A DNA stretch of 64,000 bases from Pseudomonas protegens (GTDB lineage: Bacteria; Pseudomonadota; Gammaproteobacteria; Pseudomonadales; Pseudomonadaceae), in contig NZ_CP031396.1 of assembly GCF_003363755.1 (NCBI RefSeq), forward strand, positions 5,674,501 through 5,738,500, in the 5' to 3' direction. The translations under genes and the position numbers were made by a program. The notes beneath the pieces were generated by a model. That model made no database searches. It worked only from the letters and a program-made list of their open reading frames with translations, and was not told the DNA's origin. Positions 18,963 to 27,036 of this stretch are shown here, piece after piece. Position 1 is the first letter of the stretch, and the number at the start of each line of letters is the position of its first letter.

Positions 18963-19978
18963 TGCAGTTTCTCAAGCATGATGCCGAGCTGGTCCGCTTG
19001 TTGGCCAACTGCGACGCGGAAGTTGCGCGCGCCAGGTCAAACGAGGATTTGCTGAAGGTTATCGACAAGCTCCGCACTTTCAAAGGTGGGTTGAAATTCG
19101 ATCATGCCCAGCCCCTGGTGCTGTTGATGCTGGCTATTGCTGCGGCCGTGCCTGCCATGGCTGGTGTGATCCCGATGGTGTTTGTTGCGGCGTGCCTGGG
19201 TTTTGCCAGTCTGTACATCTGGATGAGCCGTAAGGCGGTCTTTGACGAGCTACCGAAGAAGATAGCCCGTAAATGTTCGTTCCTCAGTAATGGTCTGTGG
19301 GACCCGGGTGGATCAGCTGATGAGCGTTTCAGGCAATTGAGCAGTGAGTTTGATGACTATGACCGTGGCAATGACAGTCGTCGTATCGAGGCTTCGGCCA
19401 AGGGGGTCTATCAGGGAGCTCGGCACGAGCTGTCTTTTGTCTTTCACCACCTGCGTTATGTGAACTCTCATATCAAGAAAAAATCCGATGGCGAGTCCGA
19501 GCGGGTGTATGAGAGCTTCGATCGCTTCAGTCTGGTGGTGGAGTTCCCCTGGGTGAGGGGCGTGGCAGTGCGCAGCAATCTCCCGGATAAAAAAATTACC
19601 AGGCGCAAGGTCTTCGAGACTACCTTCGATGACTTCAACAGGACTTTCATGTTTTGTGGTGAGAGTGAGCTGGCTTGCGCAAGGTTCGCAACGCCCACCA
19701 CCCTGGTTTTCTTGCTGGGTCTTTGTCGGCAGCTGAAGAATGTGAATCTGGAGTTTTCCAGTCAGGGGCGCTTGTGTCTGAGCTTCGATGATGCCGAAGT
19801 CATGGCCTATCAGGACCCGGGAACCCTTGAGGACCTTCCGGGCTTCTACGCAAAGATCAAGCAGGGGCTTAAATTGCCGAACCTTTTTCCGGTTCTGGCC
19901 CTCGTGCATGAGTTGGCGGAGTTGCAGGACAACAATTTCGAGCTTCCGCTGACAGTCACCGATGATATGGAGCAGTAG
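18962..19978 (+). CDS. DUF3137-like membrane protein, second paralogue
   Basis: A 338-residue paralogue of the preceding protein: it shares LVRLLANCDAEV-type N-terminal helix, two membrane segments (about residues 50-88), ARHELSFVFHHLRYV, SLVVEFPWVRGVAVRS and the block VNLEFSSQGRLCLSF. The C-terminal tail is different and shorter. ATG codons at 18959 and 18962 both overlap the previous TGA; 18962 has the better distance from AAGGAAG. Translation is therefore coupled to the first paralogue. It is followed after three bases by lemA. Base composition is visibly AT-richer than flanking topA. Function unknown. Confidence 0.7.
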   Translation: MQFLKHDAELVRLLANCDAEVARARSNEDLLKVIDKLRTFKGGLKFDHAQPLVLLMLAIAAAVPAMAGVIPMVFVAACLGFASLYIWMSRKAVFDELPKKIARKCSFLSNGLWDPGGSADERFRQLSSEFDDYDRGNDSRRIEASAKGVYQGARHELSFVFHHLRYVNSHIKKKSDGESERVYESFDRFSLVVEFPWVRGVAVRSNLPDKKITRRKVFETTFDDFNRTFMFCGESELACARFATPTTLVFLLGLCRQLKNVNLEFSSQGRLCLSFDDAEVMAYQDPGTLEDLPGFYAKIKQGLKLPNLFPVLALVHELAELQDNNFELPLTVTDDMEQ

Positions 19979-19981
19979 GGT

Positions 19982-20539
19982 ATGGAATTGTTGTTATTGA
20001 TTGCGATTGTCTTGGGTGTTCTTGCCTATGTGCATTACAACAAGATCGTCAGCGCTTATAACCGCGTGCAACGGGCCTGGTCAGATGTGCTCGCCTACCA
20101 GAGGCAGAAGATCAAGGTGCTGGATGTGCTTGAGCCGCAAGTGGCCGGTTTTCAGGATTACGAAAGCCAGTTGCTGGAGAAAATAGTCGGGCTCCGTAGC
20201 GCGATCACCAGCTTGCCATCTGTGGCGGATGGCGAGGCGTTGAAGTCGGTGGATCGGGAGACCAAGGCGTTGCTGGGAGGGTTGAACCTGGCGTTTGAAG
20301 CCTATCCCGAGCTCAAGTCTGCGGAGCTGATGAACAACCTGATGCGTGAGGTAGCCGAGCAGGAGGGCAATGTCAGCGGCGCCATTACCCTGTTCAATCT
20401 GAATGTGGAGCATTTCAATAACAGCATTCAGTTGTTTCCCGGCTCGCTGGTTAATCGGTTGACCCTGAAAAAGTCACTGGTCACGCCGTTTTCCGACAGC
20501 CAGGCGTCGGCGGGTTTTGAATACAAGCCGAATTTCTGA
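19982..20539 (+). CDS. lemA: LemA family protein
   Basis: A 185-residue LemA family protein: one N-terminal membrane segment (MELLLLIAIVLGVLAYVHYNKIV) with the short N-terminus expected outside, then a cytoplasmic or periplasmic helical bundle. The family signature is present as YNRVQRAWSDVLAYQRQKIKVLDVLEP near residues 24-50 and the conserved C-terminal pattern NLNVEHFNNSIQLFPGSLVNRL. This is the LemA of the DUF3137/TPM neighbourhood, unrelated to the GacS sensor kinase once also called LemA. It ends the operon 17919-20539. Biochemical role unknown. Confidence 0.88.
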   Translation: MELLLLIAIVLGVLAYVHYNKIVSAYNRVQRAWSDVLAYQRQKIKVLDVLEPQVAGFQDYESQLLEKIVGLRSAITSLPSVADGEALKSVDRETKALLGGLNLAFEAYPELKSAELMNNLMREVAEQEGNVSGAITLFNLNVEHFNNSIQLFPGSLVNRLTLKKSLVTPFSDSQASAGFEYKPNF

Positions 20540-20660
20540 GGGGCTCTGCTGCGCCTCTTTGGCGGGTTCGGCTTAGGGGGCATCGGGTGGAGAAGGGAAG
20601 GTGGTGCGTCGAGCAGTGGCTGCTGCCATGCAAGATCCTGAGCGAGGTGGGGGTTATGAC

Positions 20661-20669
20661 TGATATAAT
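20661..20669 (+). promoter_or_regulatory. extended -10 promoter for the 20698 gene
   Basis: TGATATAAT contains a perfect TATAAT preceded by TG one base away (extended -10 element), 29 bases upstream of the next start. No good -35 is present, as is usual for this promoter type. Confidence 0.6.
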
Positions 20670-20697
20670 CCCCGCCTTTCGTGGAGACCAGACTTTT

Positions 20698-20931
20698 ATG
20701 CCAACGTCCTTTCTAGAAATTGTCGAATTGCCAGACGGTCGTATTGAGCTGCGCAGAGCTGAGGACGAGGGTTCTCTGGTTACTTTGGATTTTTCCGAGG
20801 ATGCCAAAGTCTTTTTGCAAGGTCAGCATGTGGAAGTGGCCAAGGCCATGTTGAGCGTCGGCGTGCAGATGGCCGGACGCTTGGTTGAAGGTGAAATCGA
20901 CAAGGAAGACGGTCCGCGGGTTCTCCACTAA
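20698..20931 (+). CDS. small conserved hypothetical protein (77 aa)
   Basis: A 77-residue acidic protein starting MPTSFLEIVELPDGRIELRRAEDEGSLV. The start at 20698 follows GGAGA; the frame is open further upstream to 20587, but that part overlaps the TATAAT element and codes an improbable sequence. The N-terminal half reads as a short beta hairpin (EIVELPDGRIELRRA) and the middle as an amphipathic helix (HVEVAKAMLSVGVQMAG). I recall an equivalent small gene beside sulA in other pseudomonads. It is convergent with sulA. No function can be given. Confidence 0.78.
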   Translation: MPTSFLEIVELPDGRIELRRAEDEGSLVTLDFSEDAKVFLQGQHVEVAKAMLSVGVQMAGRLVEGEIDKEDGPRVLH

Positions 20932-20975
20932 ACCCGTTTATCGGTTTTCTTCCGGTTATTCGTCATATTTGTTTC

Positions 20976-20998
20976 GGCTTCTCAATCCTGGAGAAGCC
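20976..20998. terminator. perfect hairpin between convergent genes, no T-run
   Basis: An 8-bp perfect stem GGCTTCTC / GAGAAGCC with a seven-base loop lies between the 20698 gene and sulA. It lacks a clear T-run on either strand, so termination by it is only possible. Confidence 0.4.
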
Positions 20999-21037
20999 TC
21001 GCGTCATTCAAGCGCATTTACTGTGACTTCCCGGTAT

Positions 21038-21511
21038 TTATCCCAGGCGAATATTCAGGCTTTGCGCATCACCCGTGCGTGCGGCACTGATCAATTGTTG
21101 CCGAGCACTGCCGCTTAGCGGGTTCAGCCAACTGACCACGGTATGGCTGCGGCCCAGTCTTAAGGCTTCACAAGCGAGCTGCTGCGGGCTTTGATTACCC
21201 CGTGGATGCAGCAGCAGGATGCGCTCGCGATTCAGTCCAGCCTCCCGCAACCAGCTTTGGGTCAGGCTGGATGGAGGGGCGATCAGGGTCAGCCAGCGGG
21301 CGTCCTGATCCTGACTCAGCTCCCTGAGGATGGGGGCCAGAAGGTTCAGGCAGTTCCCGGTGGCGCCGCGCAGCGACAGTTCACTGAAGGCTTCTGGATC
21401 GTTGTTCCAGGGCGATTCGACCGCTTCCTTGAGTACGGGCGCCAGTGGCTGGGCCAGGAACGCTTCGAACAGTGGTAGTTGTGCTTGCTGTGGTGTCTGG
21501 GGGAACTGCAT
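21038..21511 (-). CDS. sulA: SOS cell division inhibitor SulA
   Basis: Inhibits FtsZ polymerisation during the SOS response. The 157-residue product has the SulA/RecA-like core: LAPILRELSQDQDARWLTLIAPP, the LNRERILLLHPRG strand-turn and CEALRLGRSHTVVSWL, matching the Pseudomonas SulA whose complex with FtsZ is known structurally. The start at 21511 is set by AAAGGAGG eight bases upstream. It lies ten bases downstream of lexA on the same strand, so the two form a LexA-controlled operon; no separate LexA box is seen in front of sulA. Confidence 0.9.
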   Translation of the reverse strand: MQFPQTPQQAQLPLFEAFLAQPLAPVLKEAVESPWNNDPEAFSELSLRGATGNCLNLLAPILRELSQDQDARWLTLIAPPSSLTQSWLREAGLNRERILLLHPRGNQSPQQLACEALRLGRSHTVVSWLNPLSGSARQQLISAARTGDAQSLNIRLG

Positions 21512-21521
21512 GGAGCCTCCT

Positions 21522-22127
21522 TTAGCGGCGAATGACGCCGACACTCAAGCCTTCGATCACCAGTTCCTGATCTTTCAGGTTGACTTCGATAGGGGCAAAT
21601 TCCGGATTCTCGGCGATCAGCCAGACCTTGCTGCCTTCGCGCTTGAAGCGCTTGACCGTGACTTCATCGCCGATGCGCGCGACTACAATCTGGCCATTAC
21701 GAGCTTCGCGGGTGGTATGCACCGCGAGCAGGTCGCCGTCGAAGATGCCGATGTCTTTCATGCTCATGCCTTGGACCCGAAGCAAGTAGTCGGCGCGAGG
21801 ATTAAAGAAGGTCGGGTTAATGTTGCAGGACTCTTCGATGTGCTGTTGGGCGAGAATGGGGGCGCCGGCGGCGACACGACCAATGATGGGTAGCGAGTCG
21901 TCGGTTTTGGCTTCAAAACCGGGGATGCGAATGCCGCGAGAGGCTCCTGGAGTCATCTCGATAGCGCCTTTGCGGGCCAGAGCCTTGAGGTGTTCTTCGG
22001 CGGCATTGGGTGACTTGAAGCCCAGCTCCTGGGCAATTTCGGCACGGGTGGGGGGATACCCGTTGTCTTCGAGGCAGCGTTTGATAAAAGCCAGAATCTC
22101 AGCTTGGCGTGGCGTCAGTTTTAGCAT
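21522..22127 (-). CDS. lexA: LexA repressor
   Basis: Transcriptional repressor of the SOS regulon that self-cleaves when stimulated by RecA filaments. The 201-residue product has the winged-helix DNA-binding domain (residues 1-70, with PPTRAEIAQELGFKSPNAAEEHL), the cleavage site Ala87-Gly88 in GRVAAGAPI, the catalytic serine at 122 in QGMSMKD and the lysine at 159 in EVTVKRF. All catalytic parts are intact. It is the first gene of the lexA-sulA operon and has two operator sites just upstream. Confidence 0.97.
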   Translation of the reverse strand: MLKLTPRQAEILAFIKRCLEDNGYPPTRAEIAQELGFKSPNAAEEHLKALARKGAIEMTPGASRGIRIPGFEAKTDDSLPIIGRVAAGAPILAQQHIEESCNINPTFFNPRADYLLRVQGMSMKDIGIFDGDLLAVHTTREARNGQIVVARIGDEVTVKRFKREGSKVWLIAENPEFAPIEVNLKDQELVIEGLSVGVIRR

Positions 22128-22137
22128 GTCGATCGCT

Positions 22138-22172
22138 CTGTCTTTTTATACAGTGACTGGGATTATATACAG
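22138..22172 (-). promoter_or_regulatory. two tandem LexA boxes
   Basis: CTGT-N8-ACAG matches the SOS box exactly at 22138-22153 (CTGTCTTTTTATACAG). A second, CTGG-N8-ACAG at 22157-22172, has one mismatch. They lie 10-45 bases in front of the lexA start, as expected for autoregulation. Confidence 0.9.
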
Positions 22173-22319
22173 TGAGTGTCACTTGGCAATCCTCCTTTTT
22201 CTGGGGGCTACCGGGCGGTCGTCATCCTGATGCTGGAATCCGTTGCCGAAGGCTGGCTACAGAGGTCGGTAGGTATGATTAAATAGCGCGCCGTATGGCC
22301 TCTGCAGAGGCCGGCAGGC

Positions 22320-22363
22320 TTGACATTGCAGAGCCTGAAACGTATGTTTCAAACAAGTGTTTG
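22320..22363 (+). promoter_or_regulatory. psrA promoter with two overlapping PsrA operators
   Basis: TTGACA at 22320-22325 and TATGTT at 22343-22348 have a 17-base spacer. Two perfect G/CAAAC-N4-GTTTG/C palindromes, GAAACGTATGTTTC (22337-22350) and CAAACAAGTGTTTG (22350-22363), share one base and cover the -10 element and start point. This predicts autorepression by PsrA. Confidence 0.85.
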
Positions 22364-22378
22364 TCAGGCGGAGTAGCC

Positions 22379-23086
22379 ATGGCCCAGTCGGAAACCGTTG
22401 AACGCATTCTCGATGCTGCCGAGCAGTTGTTCGCGGAAAAAGGTTTTGCCGAAACCTCGTTGCGGCTGATCACCAGCAAGGCCGGGGTCAACCTGGCGGC
22501 TGTCAACTATCATTTCGGTTCCAAGAAGGCGTTGATCCAGGCAGTGTTCTCGCGCTTCCTTGGACCTTTCTGCATCAGTCTTGATCGCGAGCTGGAGCGG
22601 CGGCAGTCAAAACCGGACAGCAAGCCGAGTCTTGAGGAGTTGTTGGAAATCCTCGTCGAACAGGCGCTGGTGGTGCAGCCTCGTAGTGGTAACGACCTGT
22701 CGATCTTCATGCGTCTGCTGGGACTGGCCTTTAGTCAGAGCCAGGGCCATTTGCGGCGTTATCTGGAAGACATGTACGGCAAGGTATTCCGCCGTTATAT
22801 GTTGCTGGTTAACGAAGCGGCGCCGCGTATTCCCCCCATCGAGTTGTTTTGGCGTGTGCACTTCATGCTGGGTGCTGCGGCCTTCAGCATGTCTGGTATC
22901 AAGGCGCTGCGTGCCATTGCCGAGACCGATTTCGGGGTCAATACCTCCATCGAGCAGGTGATGCGGCTGATGGTGCCGTTCCTCGCCGCCGGCATGCGTG
23001 CCGAAACCGGGGTCACAGACGAAGCCATGGCTAGCGCTCAGCTCAAGCCGCGTAGCAAGTCGGCCCCGGCAGTCGCCAAGGCTTGA
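22379..23086 (+). CDS. psrA: TetR family fatty-acid-responsive regulator PsrA
   Basis: Long-chain fatty acid sensor that represses itself and fadBA and activates rpoS in pseudomonads. The 235-residue product has the TetR helix-turn-helix (residues about 5-55: ILDAAEQLFAEKGFAETSLRLITSKAGVNLAAVNYHF) and a helical ligand/dimer domain. The start at 22379 follows GGCGGAG; an upstream in-frame start at 22295 would place the operators inside the gene. The context lexA-psrA-nagZ is the conserved pseudomonad arrangement as I recall it. The two palindromes on its promoter match the published PsrA motif. Confidence 0.93.
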   Translation: MAQSETVERILDAAEQLFAEKGFAETSLRLITSKAGVNLAAVNYHFGSKKALIQAVFSRFLGPFCISLDRELERRQSKPDSKPSLEELLEILVEQALVVQPRSGNDLSIFMRLLGLAFSQSQGHLRRYLEDMYGKVFRRYMLLVNEAAPRIPPIELFWRVHFMLGAAAFSMSGIKALRAIAETDFGVNTSIEQVMRLMVPFLAAGMRAETGVTDEAMASAQLKPRSKSAPAVAKA

Positions 23087-23273
23087 CCTCACGGGTGGGC
23101 GCGACAGCTTACATCCGCTAAGCTAGCCGCCCATGCCGATTCCCGTTTTTACCCCTGTGCTTTCCTCTCGTCGATGTCGATCGGCTCGGCTGTGTCCCTC
23201 GCGGATACGGCCTTGTCTGCGTCGCCAGGAAGCCATCGCTGATGGCGCGCGTATTTGTGATTAAGGAAATTTT

Positions 23274-24284
23274 ATGACCGTTGGCCTGCAAGGCTCCTTG
23301 ATGGTGGACGTCGCCGGTACTTGGCTGACGGCTGAAGATCGCCAACTCCTGCGCCAGCCGCAAGTGGGTGGATTGATCATCTTTGCTCGCAATATCGAGC
23401 ATCCGCGCCAGGTGCGTGAGCTCTGTGCGGCGATCCGCGCCATCCGTCCTGATCTGCTATTGGCGGTGGATCAGGAAGGTGGCCGGGTACAGCGGCTACG
23501 CCAGGGCTTTGTTCGTCTGCCGGCCATGCGCGCCCTCGCGGATAACCCGAATGCCGAATACCTGGCTGAACAGTGTGGCTGGATAATGGCCACCGAAGTG
23601 CTGGCTGTGGGCCTTGATCTGAGTTTTGCTCCGGTCCTGGACCTTGATCATCAGCGCAGTGCGGTAGTGGGCAGTCGGGCTTTCGAGGGGGATGCGGAGC
23701 GCGCGGCGTTGTTGGCCGGTGCCTTTATCCGCGGCATGAACAGCGCCGGGATGGCGGCCACGGGCAAGCATTTCCCCGGGCATGGCTGGGCCGAGGCCGA
23801 TTCCCATGTGGCGATTCCCAACGACGAGCGCAGCCTGGATGAGATTCGTGCCAAGGACCTGCTGCCATTTGCGCGCCTGAGCAAGCAACTGGCGGCAGTG
23901 ATGCCGGCTCATGTGATCTACCCGCAAGTCGACCCCCAGCCGGCCGGTTTCTCTCGGCGCTGGTTGCAGGACATCCTGCGCGGCGAGCTGCAATTTGACG
24001 GGGTGATCTTCAGTGATGACTTGTCCATGGCCGGCGCTCACGTGGTGGGGGATGCCGCGAGCCGGATCGAAGCCGCTCTTGGTGCCGGTTGTGACATGGG
24101 CCTGGTGTGCAATGACCGTGCTGCGGCCGAGCTGGCATTGAGCGCGGCGCAGCGCCTGAAAGTGCAGCCGTCGCCGCGCATTGCACGGATGCGTGGTCAG
24201 GCGTTTGCCAATATCGAGTACAAGCAGGACCCTCGCTGGCTCAAGGCCCTGGAGGCGTTGAGGGCTGCCCAGCTGATTGACTGA
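23274..24284 (+). CDS. nagZ: beta-N-acetylhexosaminidase of cell wall recycling
   Basis: Cytoplasmic GH3 enzyme that removes GlcNAc from GlcNAc-1,6-anhydroMurNAc-peptides; its products signal to AmpR to induce ampC beta-lactamase. The 336-residue product has the substrate-binding loop and catalytic His in GKHFPGHG near residue 163-170, with DSH following, and the nucleophilic aspartate in IFSDDLSMAG near 248. VDQEGGRVQRLR near 65 is also characteristic. AAGGA precedes ATG 23274. The 187 bases between psrA and nagZ hold no gene that I can see. Confidence 0.95.
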   Translation: MTVGLQGSLMVDVAGTWLTAEDRQLLRQPQVGGLIIFARNIEHPRQVRELCAAIRAIRPDLLLAVDQEGGRVQRLRQGFVRLPAMRALADNPNAEYLAEQCGWIMATEVLAVGLDLSFAPVLDLDHQRSAVVGSRAFEGDAERAALLAGAFIRGMNSAGMAATGKHFPGHGWAEADSHVAIPNDERSLDEIRAKDLLPFARLSKQLAAVMPAHVIYPQVDPQPAGFSRRWLQDILRGELQFDGVIFSDDLSMAGAHVVGDAASRIEAALGAGCDMGLVCNDRAAAELALSAAQRLKVQPSPRIARMRGQAFANIEYKQDPRWLKALEALRAAQLID

Positions 24285-24296
24285 GGACGCCGACTA

Positions 24297-24328
24297 ATGG
24301 GCACCAGGAGCAACTCCCGGGTGCCCAT
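24297..24328. terminator. long hairpin between convergent nagZ and helicase genes
   Basis: A stem ATGGGCACC / GGTGCCCAT, continued inward by GGAG / CTCC around a three-base loop, lies exactly between two convergent stop codons. There is no T-run, so it may be a weak terminator or an mRNA end-protector. Confidence 0.6.
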
Positions 24329-24334
24329 ATCGGG

Positions 24335-27025
24335 TCAGCGGCCGGCTTTGTTGTCCGGCAGCGGGGCGAACAGGGCTTCGATGTCTTCACTCTGCAGCTT
24401 CCAGTCGCCGGCCTTGCGCCCGTCCAGTACGCCTGCCGCCAGGTCCGACTTCTCCTGTTGCAGGAGCTGGATCTTCTCCTCCACGGTGCCCCGGGCAATG
24501 AGCTTGTAGACGAACACCGGCTTTTCCTGGCCGATGCGGTAGGCGCGGTCGGTAGCCTGGCTCTCGGTCGCCGGGTTCCACCACGGATCGTAGTGGATCA
24601 CGGTGTCGGCCTCGGTCAGATTCAGGCCCACGCCGCCCGCTTTGAGGCTGATCAAAAAGATCTGCAGCTTGCCGCTCTGGAAATCCCGCACCGGCGTGCG
24701 CCGATCCCGGGTCTGGCCGGTGAGCAGGGCGTAGGCGATTTTGCGTCGTTTGAGCTCGGCTTCGATCAGGCTCAGCATCGAGGTGAACTGCGAAAACAGC
24801 AGAATGCGCCGGCCTTCTTCGAACAACTCCTCAAGCATCTCCATCAGGCTGTCGAGTTTGCCCGACGAGCTGCCCCGTGCCGGGGGCGAGTCGTTGACCA
24901 GGCGCAGGTCGCAGCACACCTGGCGCAGCTTGAGCAGCGCTTCGAGGATGATGATCTGGCTGCGCGCCACGCCCTTGCGGGTGATCTCGTCGCGGACTTT
25001 CTTGTCCATGGCCAGGCGCATGGTTTCGTAGACATCACGTTGCGCCTCGTTGAGCTCGACCCAATGGATGATCTCGGTCTTGGGCGGCAGCTCGGTGGCC
25101 ACCTGCTCCTTGGTGCGGCGCAGCAGGAAGGGTTTGATCCGGCCGTTGAGGTGCTGCAGGCGCACTTCGCTGGCGTGCTTTTCGATCGGCACCCGGTAGT
25201 CGCGGTTGAAGCTCCTGGCATCGCCAAGCCAGCCCGGCAACAGGAAGTGGAACAGCGACCAGAGTTCTCCAAGATGGTTTTCCAGGGGCGTGCCAGACAG
25301 GCACAGGCGCTGCCGGGCGTTGAGTTCGCGTGCGGCTTGGGCGGCCTTGCTCGACGGGTTCTTGATGTACTGCGCCTCGTCTAGGATCAGTACGTGCAAG
25401 GGCTGCGCGGCCAGCAGTTCAACATCCTTGGGCAGCAGTGCATAGGTGGTCAGCAGCAGGTCGTAGTCGGCCAGTTGCGCGAAGTGTTTCTTGCGTCCCG
25501 CGCCATACAGCGCCAGAACCTTGAGTTGCGGGGTGAAGTGCGCCGCTTCGTCCAGCCAGTTGGGAATCAGGCTGGTGGGCATGACCACCATGCAAGGGCG
25601 GTCCAGGCGGCCGGCGTTTTTCTCGCTGAGGATATGGGCCAGGGTCTGCAGGGTTTTGCCCAGGCCCATGTCATCGGCGAGGATGCCGCCCACTTCCAGC
25701 TGGCGCAGGGACTGCATCCAGCTCAAGCCTTCCTGTTGATAGGGGCGCAGGGTGGCATTCAACCCTTCTGGCACCGGCGCCGAGTAGTCCTTGATGTCGC
25801 GCAGGCGCTGGGCAAAGGTGCGGATATGCTCGCCACCCTCCCAGAGCAGTGGCAGGTCCTGCAGTGGGTTCAGGCGTGTGGCATCGGCACTGCTCAGGCG
25901 CAGGGCGGTTTCCCCGGGCTCATGCAGATAGAACTCACCCAGGGTTGCCAGCACCGGTTTCAGGCGGCCGTAGGGCAGTGCCACTTGCAGCGGGCCGTGC
26001 AAGGAATTGGGTCGGTTGGGGATGTTCACCAGGATCAACTCATCGTCACGGCGCCTGGCCAGGCGTTCCGGGTTGAGGAGTTCGGTGTGGGAGCGCATCA
26101 GGTTAAGTAGGATCGGCAGCAGGCTCAGGCGCTCGCCATTGACGATGATCCCCAGTTCCAGGTCGAACCAGTCGCGCCCTGGCGCTTCGTCGACGCTGGC
26201 GTACCAGTCGTCCACGGCTGTCAGGTCGAAGCCGAAGCCTTCGTCGATCTGCAGCTCCCAGCCCTGGTTGCGCAGCTTGGGCAGCTCATTGAGGGTGAAG
26301 GTCAGCCAGGCGCTGTCGTTGACCATCTCGAACAGCTCGCCGGCGCTTTCCGGTAACGCCTTGCTCTGCCGGGTGGCGATCTTGAAACCCAGGTTTCGCA
26401 GTTGCTCGCGCCAGCCTTGCTCACGCTCGGGGTGGCGCTTTATACGCAGGGTCTGATGCTCCTGGCGGATGATCACATCGGCATACTTCTGGCCGCTGAC
26501 GTGTTCGCCCATGTAGTTGAATGACAGTGCGGCGCGGTGCTGGATATAGCGCTGCATCTTGCCGTTGCGTGGTTCGAAAGCGCTGAATTCGATGCTTGCC
26601 AGCCACAGGCGCGGCACGGGTTGCACATCCTCCAGCAAGTGCTGTGGCGGCGCGGCGGGGCGGCGGCTGTCGAGGACAGCGGAGAGTTTCTCCAGCAGCT
26701 CGGCATCCTTGGCGGCGGTGGGGAAGGCCAGGGTTTCTTCCACTTGCAACAGCACGGCGGCGATGTGTTTGCAGTTGCTGCGGACCGGGCAGGTGCAATG
26801 AGCGTCGATCAGCAGCAGGTTGCCCTTGCTCGATTCTCGCAGGCTGATGTTCTGCCGATAGACATTGCCACCGGAGCCTTCGCAACTGGCAGTGATAGCG
26901 CTGTCTGCGGCAGTCACGATGCGCACGCGTCTTTCCAGGGCGTAACGCCGGCCACGCTCCAAGGTTTGTTCCTTGAAGCGATTGACCCAGGACGGGGCCA
27001 GGGGTTTGGTCAGGGGCGGGGTCAT
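24335..27025 (-). CDS. SNF2-type helicase with N-terminal SWIM zinc finger
   Basis: A large Swi2/Snf2-like ATPase (896 residues) expected to translocate on DNA or remodel a nucleoprotein complex. Order of parts: SWIM-type CxCx7-CxH zinc finger near residue 78-90 (CTCPVRSNCKH); a long middle region; the SNF2 N-lobe with Walker A DDMGLGKTLQT near 453 and Walker B DEAQ near 547; the C-lobe with RILLFSQFTSML and ATDRAYRIGQ near 820. It is distinct from RapA, which lacks a SWIM finger. It starts with ATG 27025, 11 bases after csiV, so may be co-transcribed with mfd and csiV. Target unknown. Confidence 0.88.
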   Translation of the reverse strand: MTPPLTKPLAPSWVNRFKEQTLERGRRYALERRVRIVTAADSAITASCEGSGGNVYRQNISLRESSKGNLLLIDAHCTCPVRSNCKHIAAVLLQVEETLAFPTAAKDAELLEKLSAVLDSRRPAAPPQHLLEDVQPVPRLWLASIEFSAFEPRNGKMQRYIQHRAALSFNYMGEHVSGQKYADVIIRQEHQTLRIKRHPEREQGWREQLRNLGFKIATRQSKALPESAGELFEMVNDSAWLTFTLNELPKLRNQGWELQIDEGFGFDLTAVDDWYASVDEAPGRDWFDLELGIIVNGERLSLLPILLNLMRSHTELLNPERLARRRDDELILVNIPNRPNSLHGPLQVALPYGRLKPVLATLGEFYLHEPGETALRLSSADATRLNPLQDLPLLWEGGEHIRTFAQRLRDIKDYSAPVPEGLNATLRPYQQEGLSWMQSLRQLEVGGILADDMGLGKTLQTLAHILSEKNAGRLDRPCMVVMPTSLIPNWLDEAAHFTPQLKVLALYGAGRKKHFAQLADYDLLLTTYALLPKDVELLAAQPLHVLILDEAQYIKNPSSKAAQAARELNARQRLCLSGTPLENHLGELWSLFHFLLPGWLGDARSFNRDYRVPIEKHASEVRLQHLNGRIKPFLLRRTKEQVATELPPKTEIIHWVELNEAQRDVYETMRLAMDKKVRDEITRKGVARSQIIILEALLKLRQVCCDLRLVNDSPPARGSSSGKLDSLMEMLEELFEEGRRILLFSQFTSMLSLIEAELKRRKIAYALLTGQTRDRRTPVRDFQSGKLQIFLISLKAGGVGLNLTEADTVIHYDPWWNPATESQATDRAYRIGQEKPVFVYKLIARGTVEEKIQLLQQEKSDLAAGVLDGRKAGDWKLQSEDIEALFAPLPDNKAGR

Positions 27026-27036
27026 AGGGACTTCGA

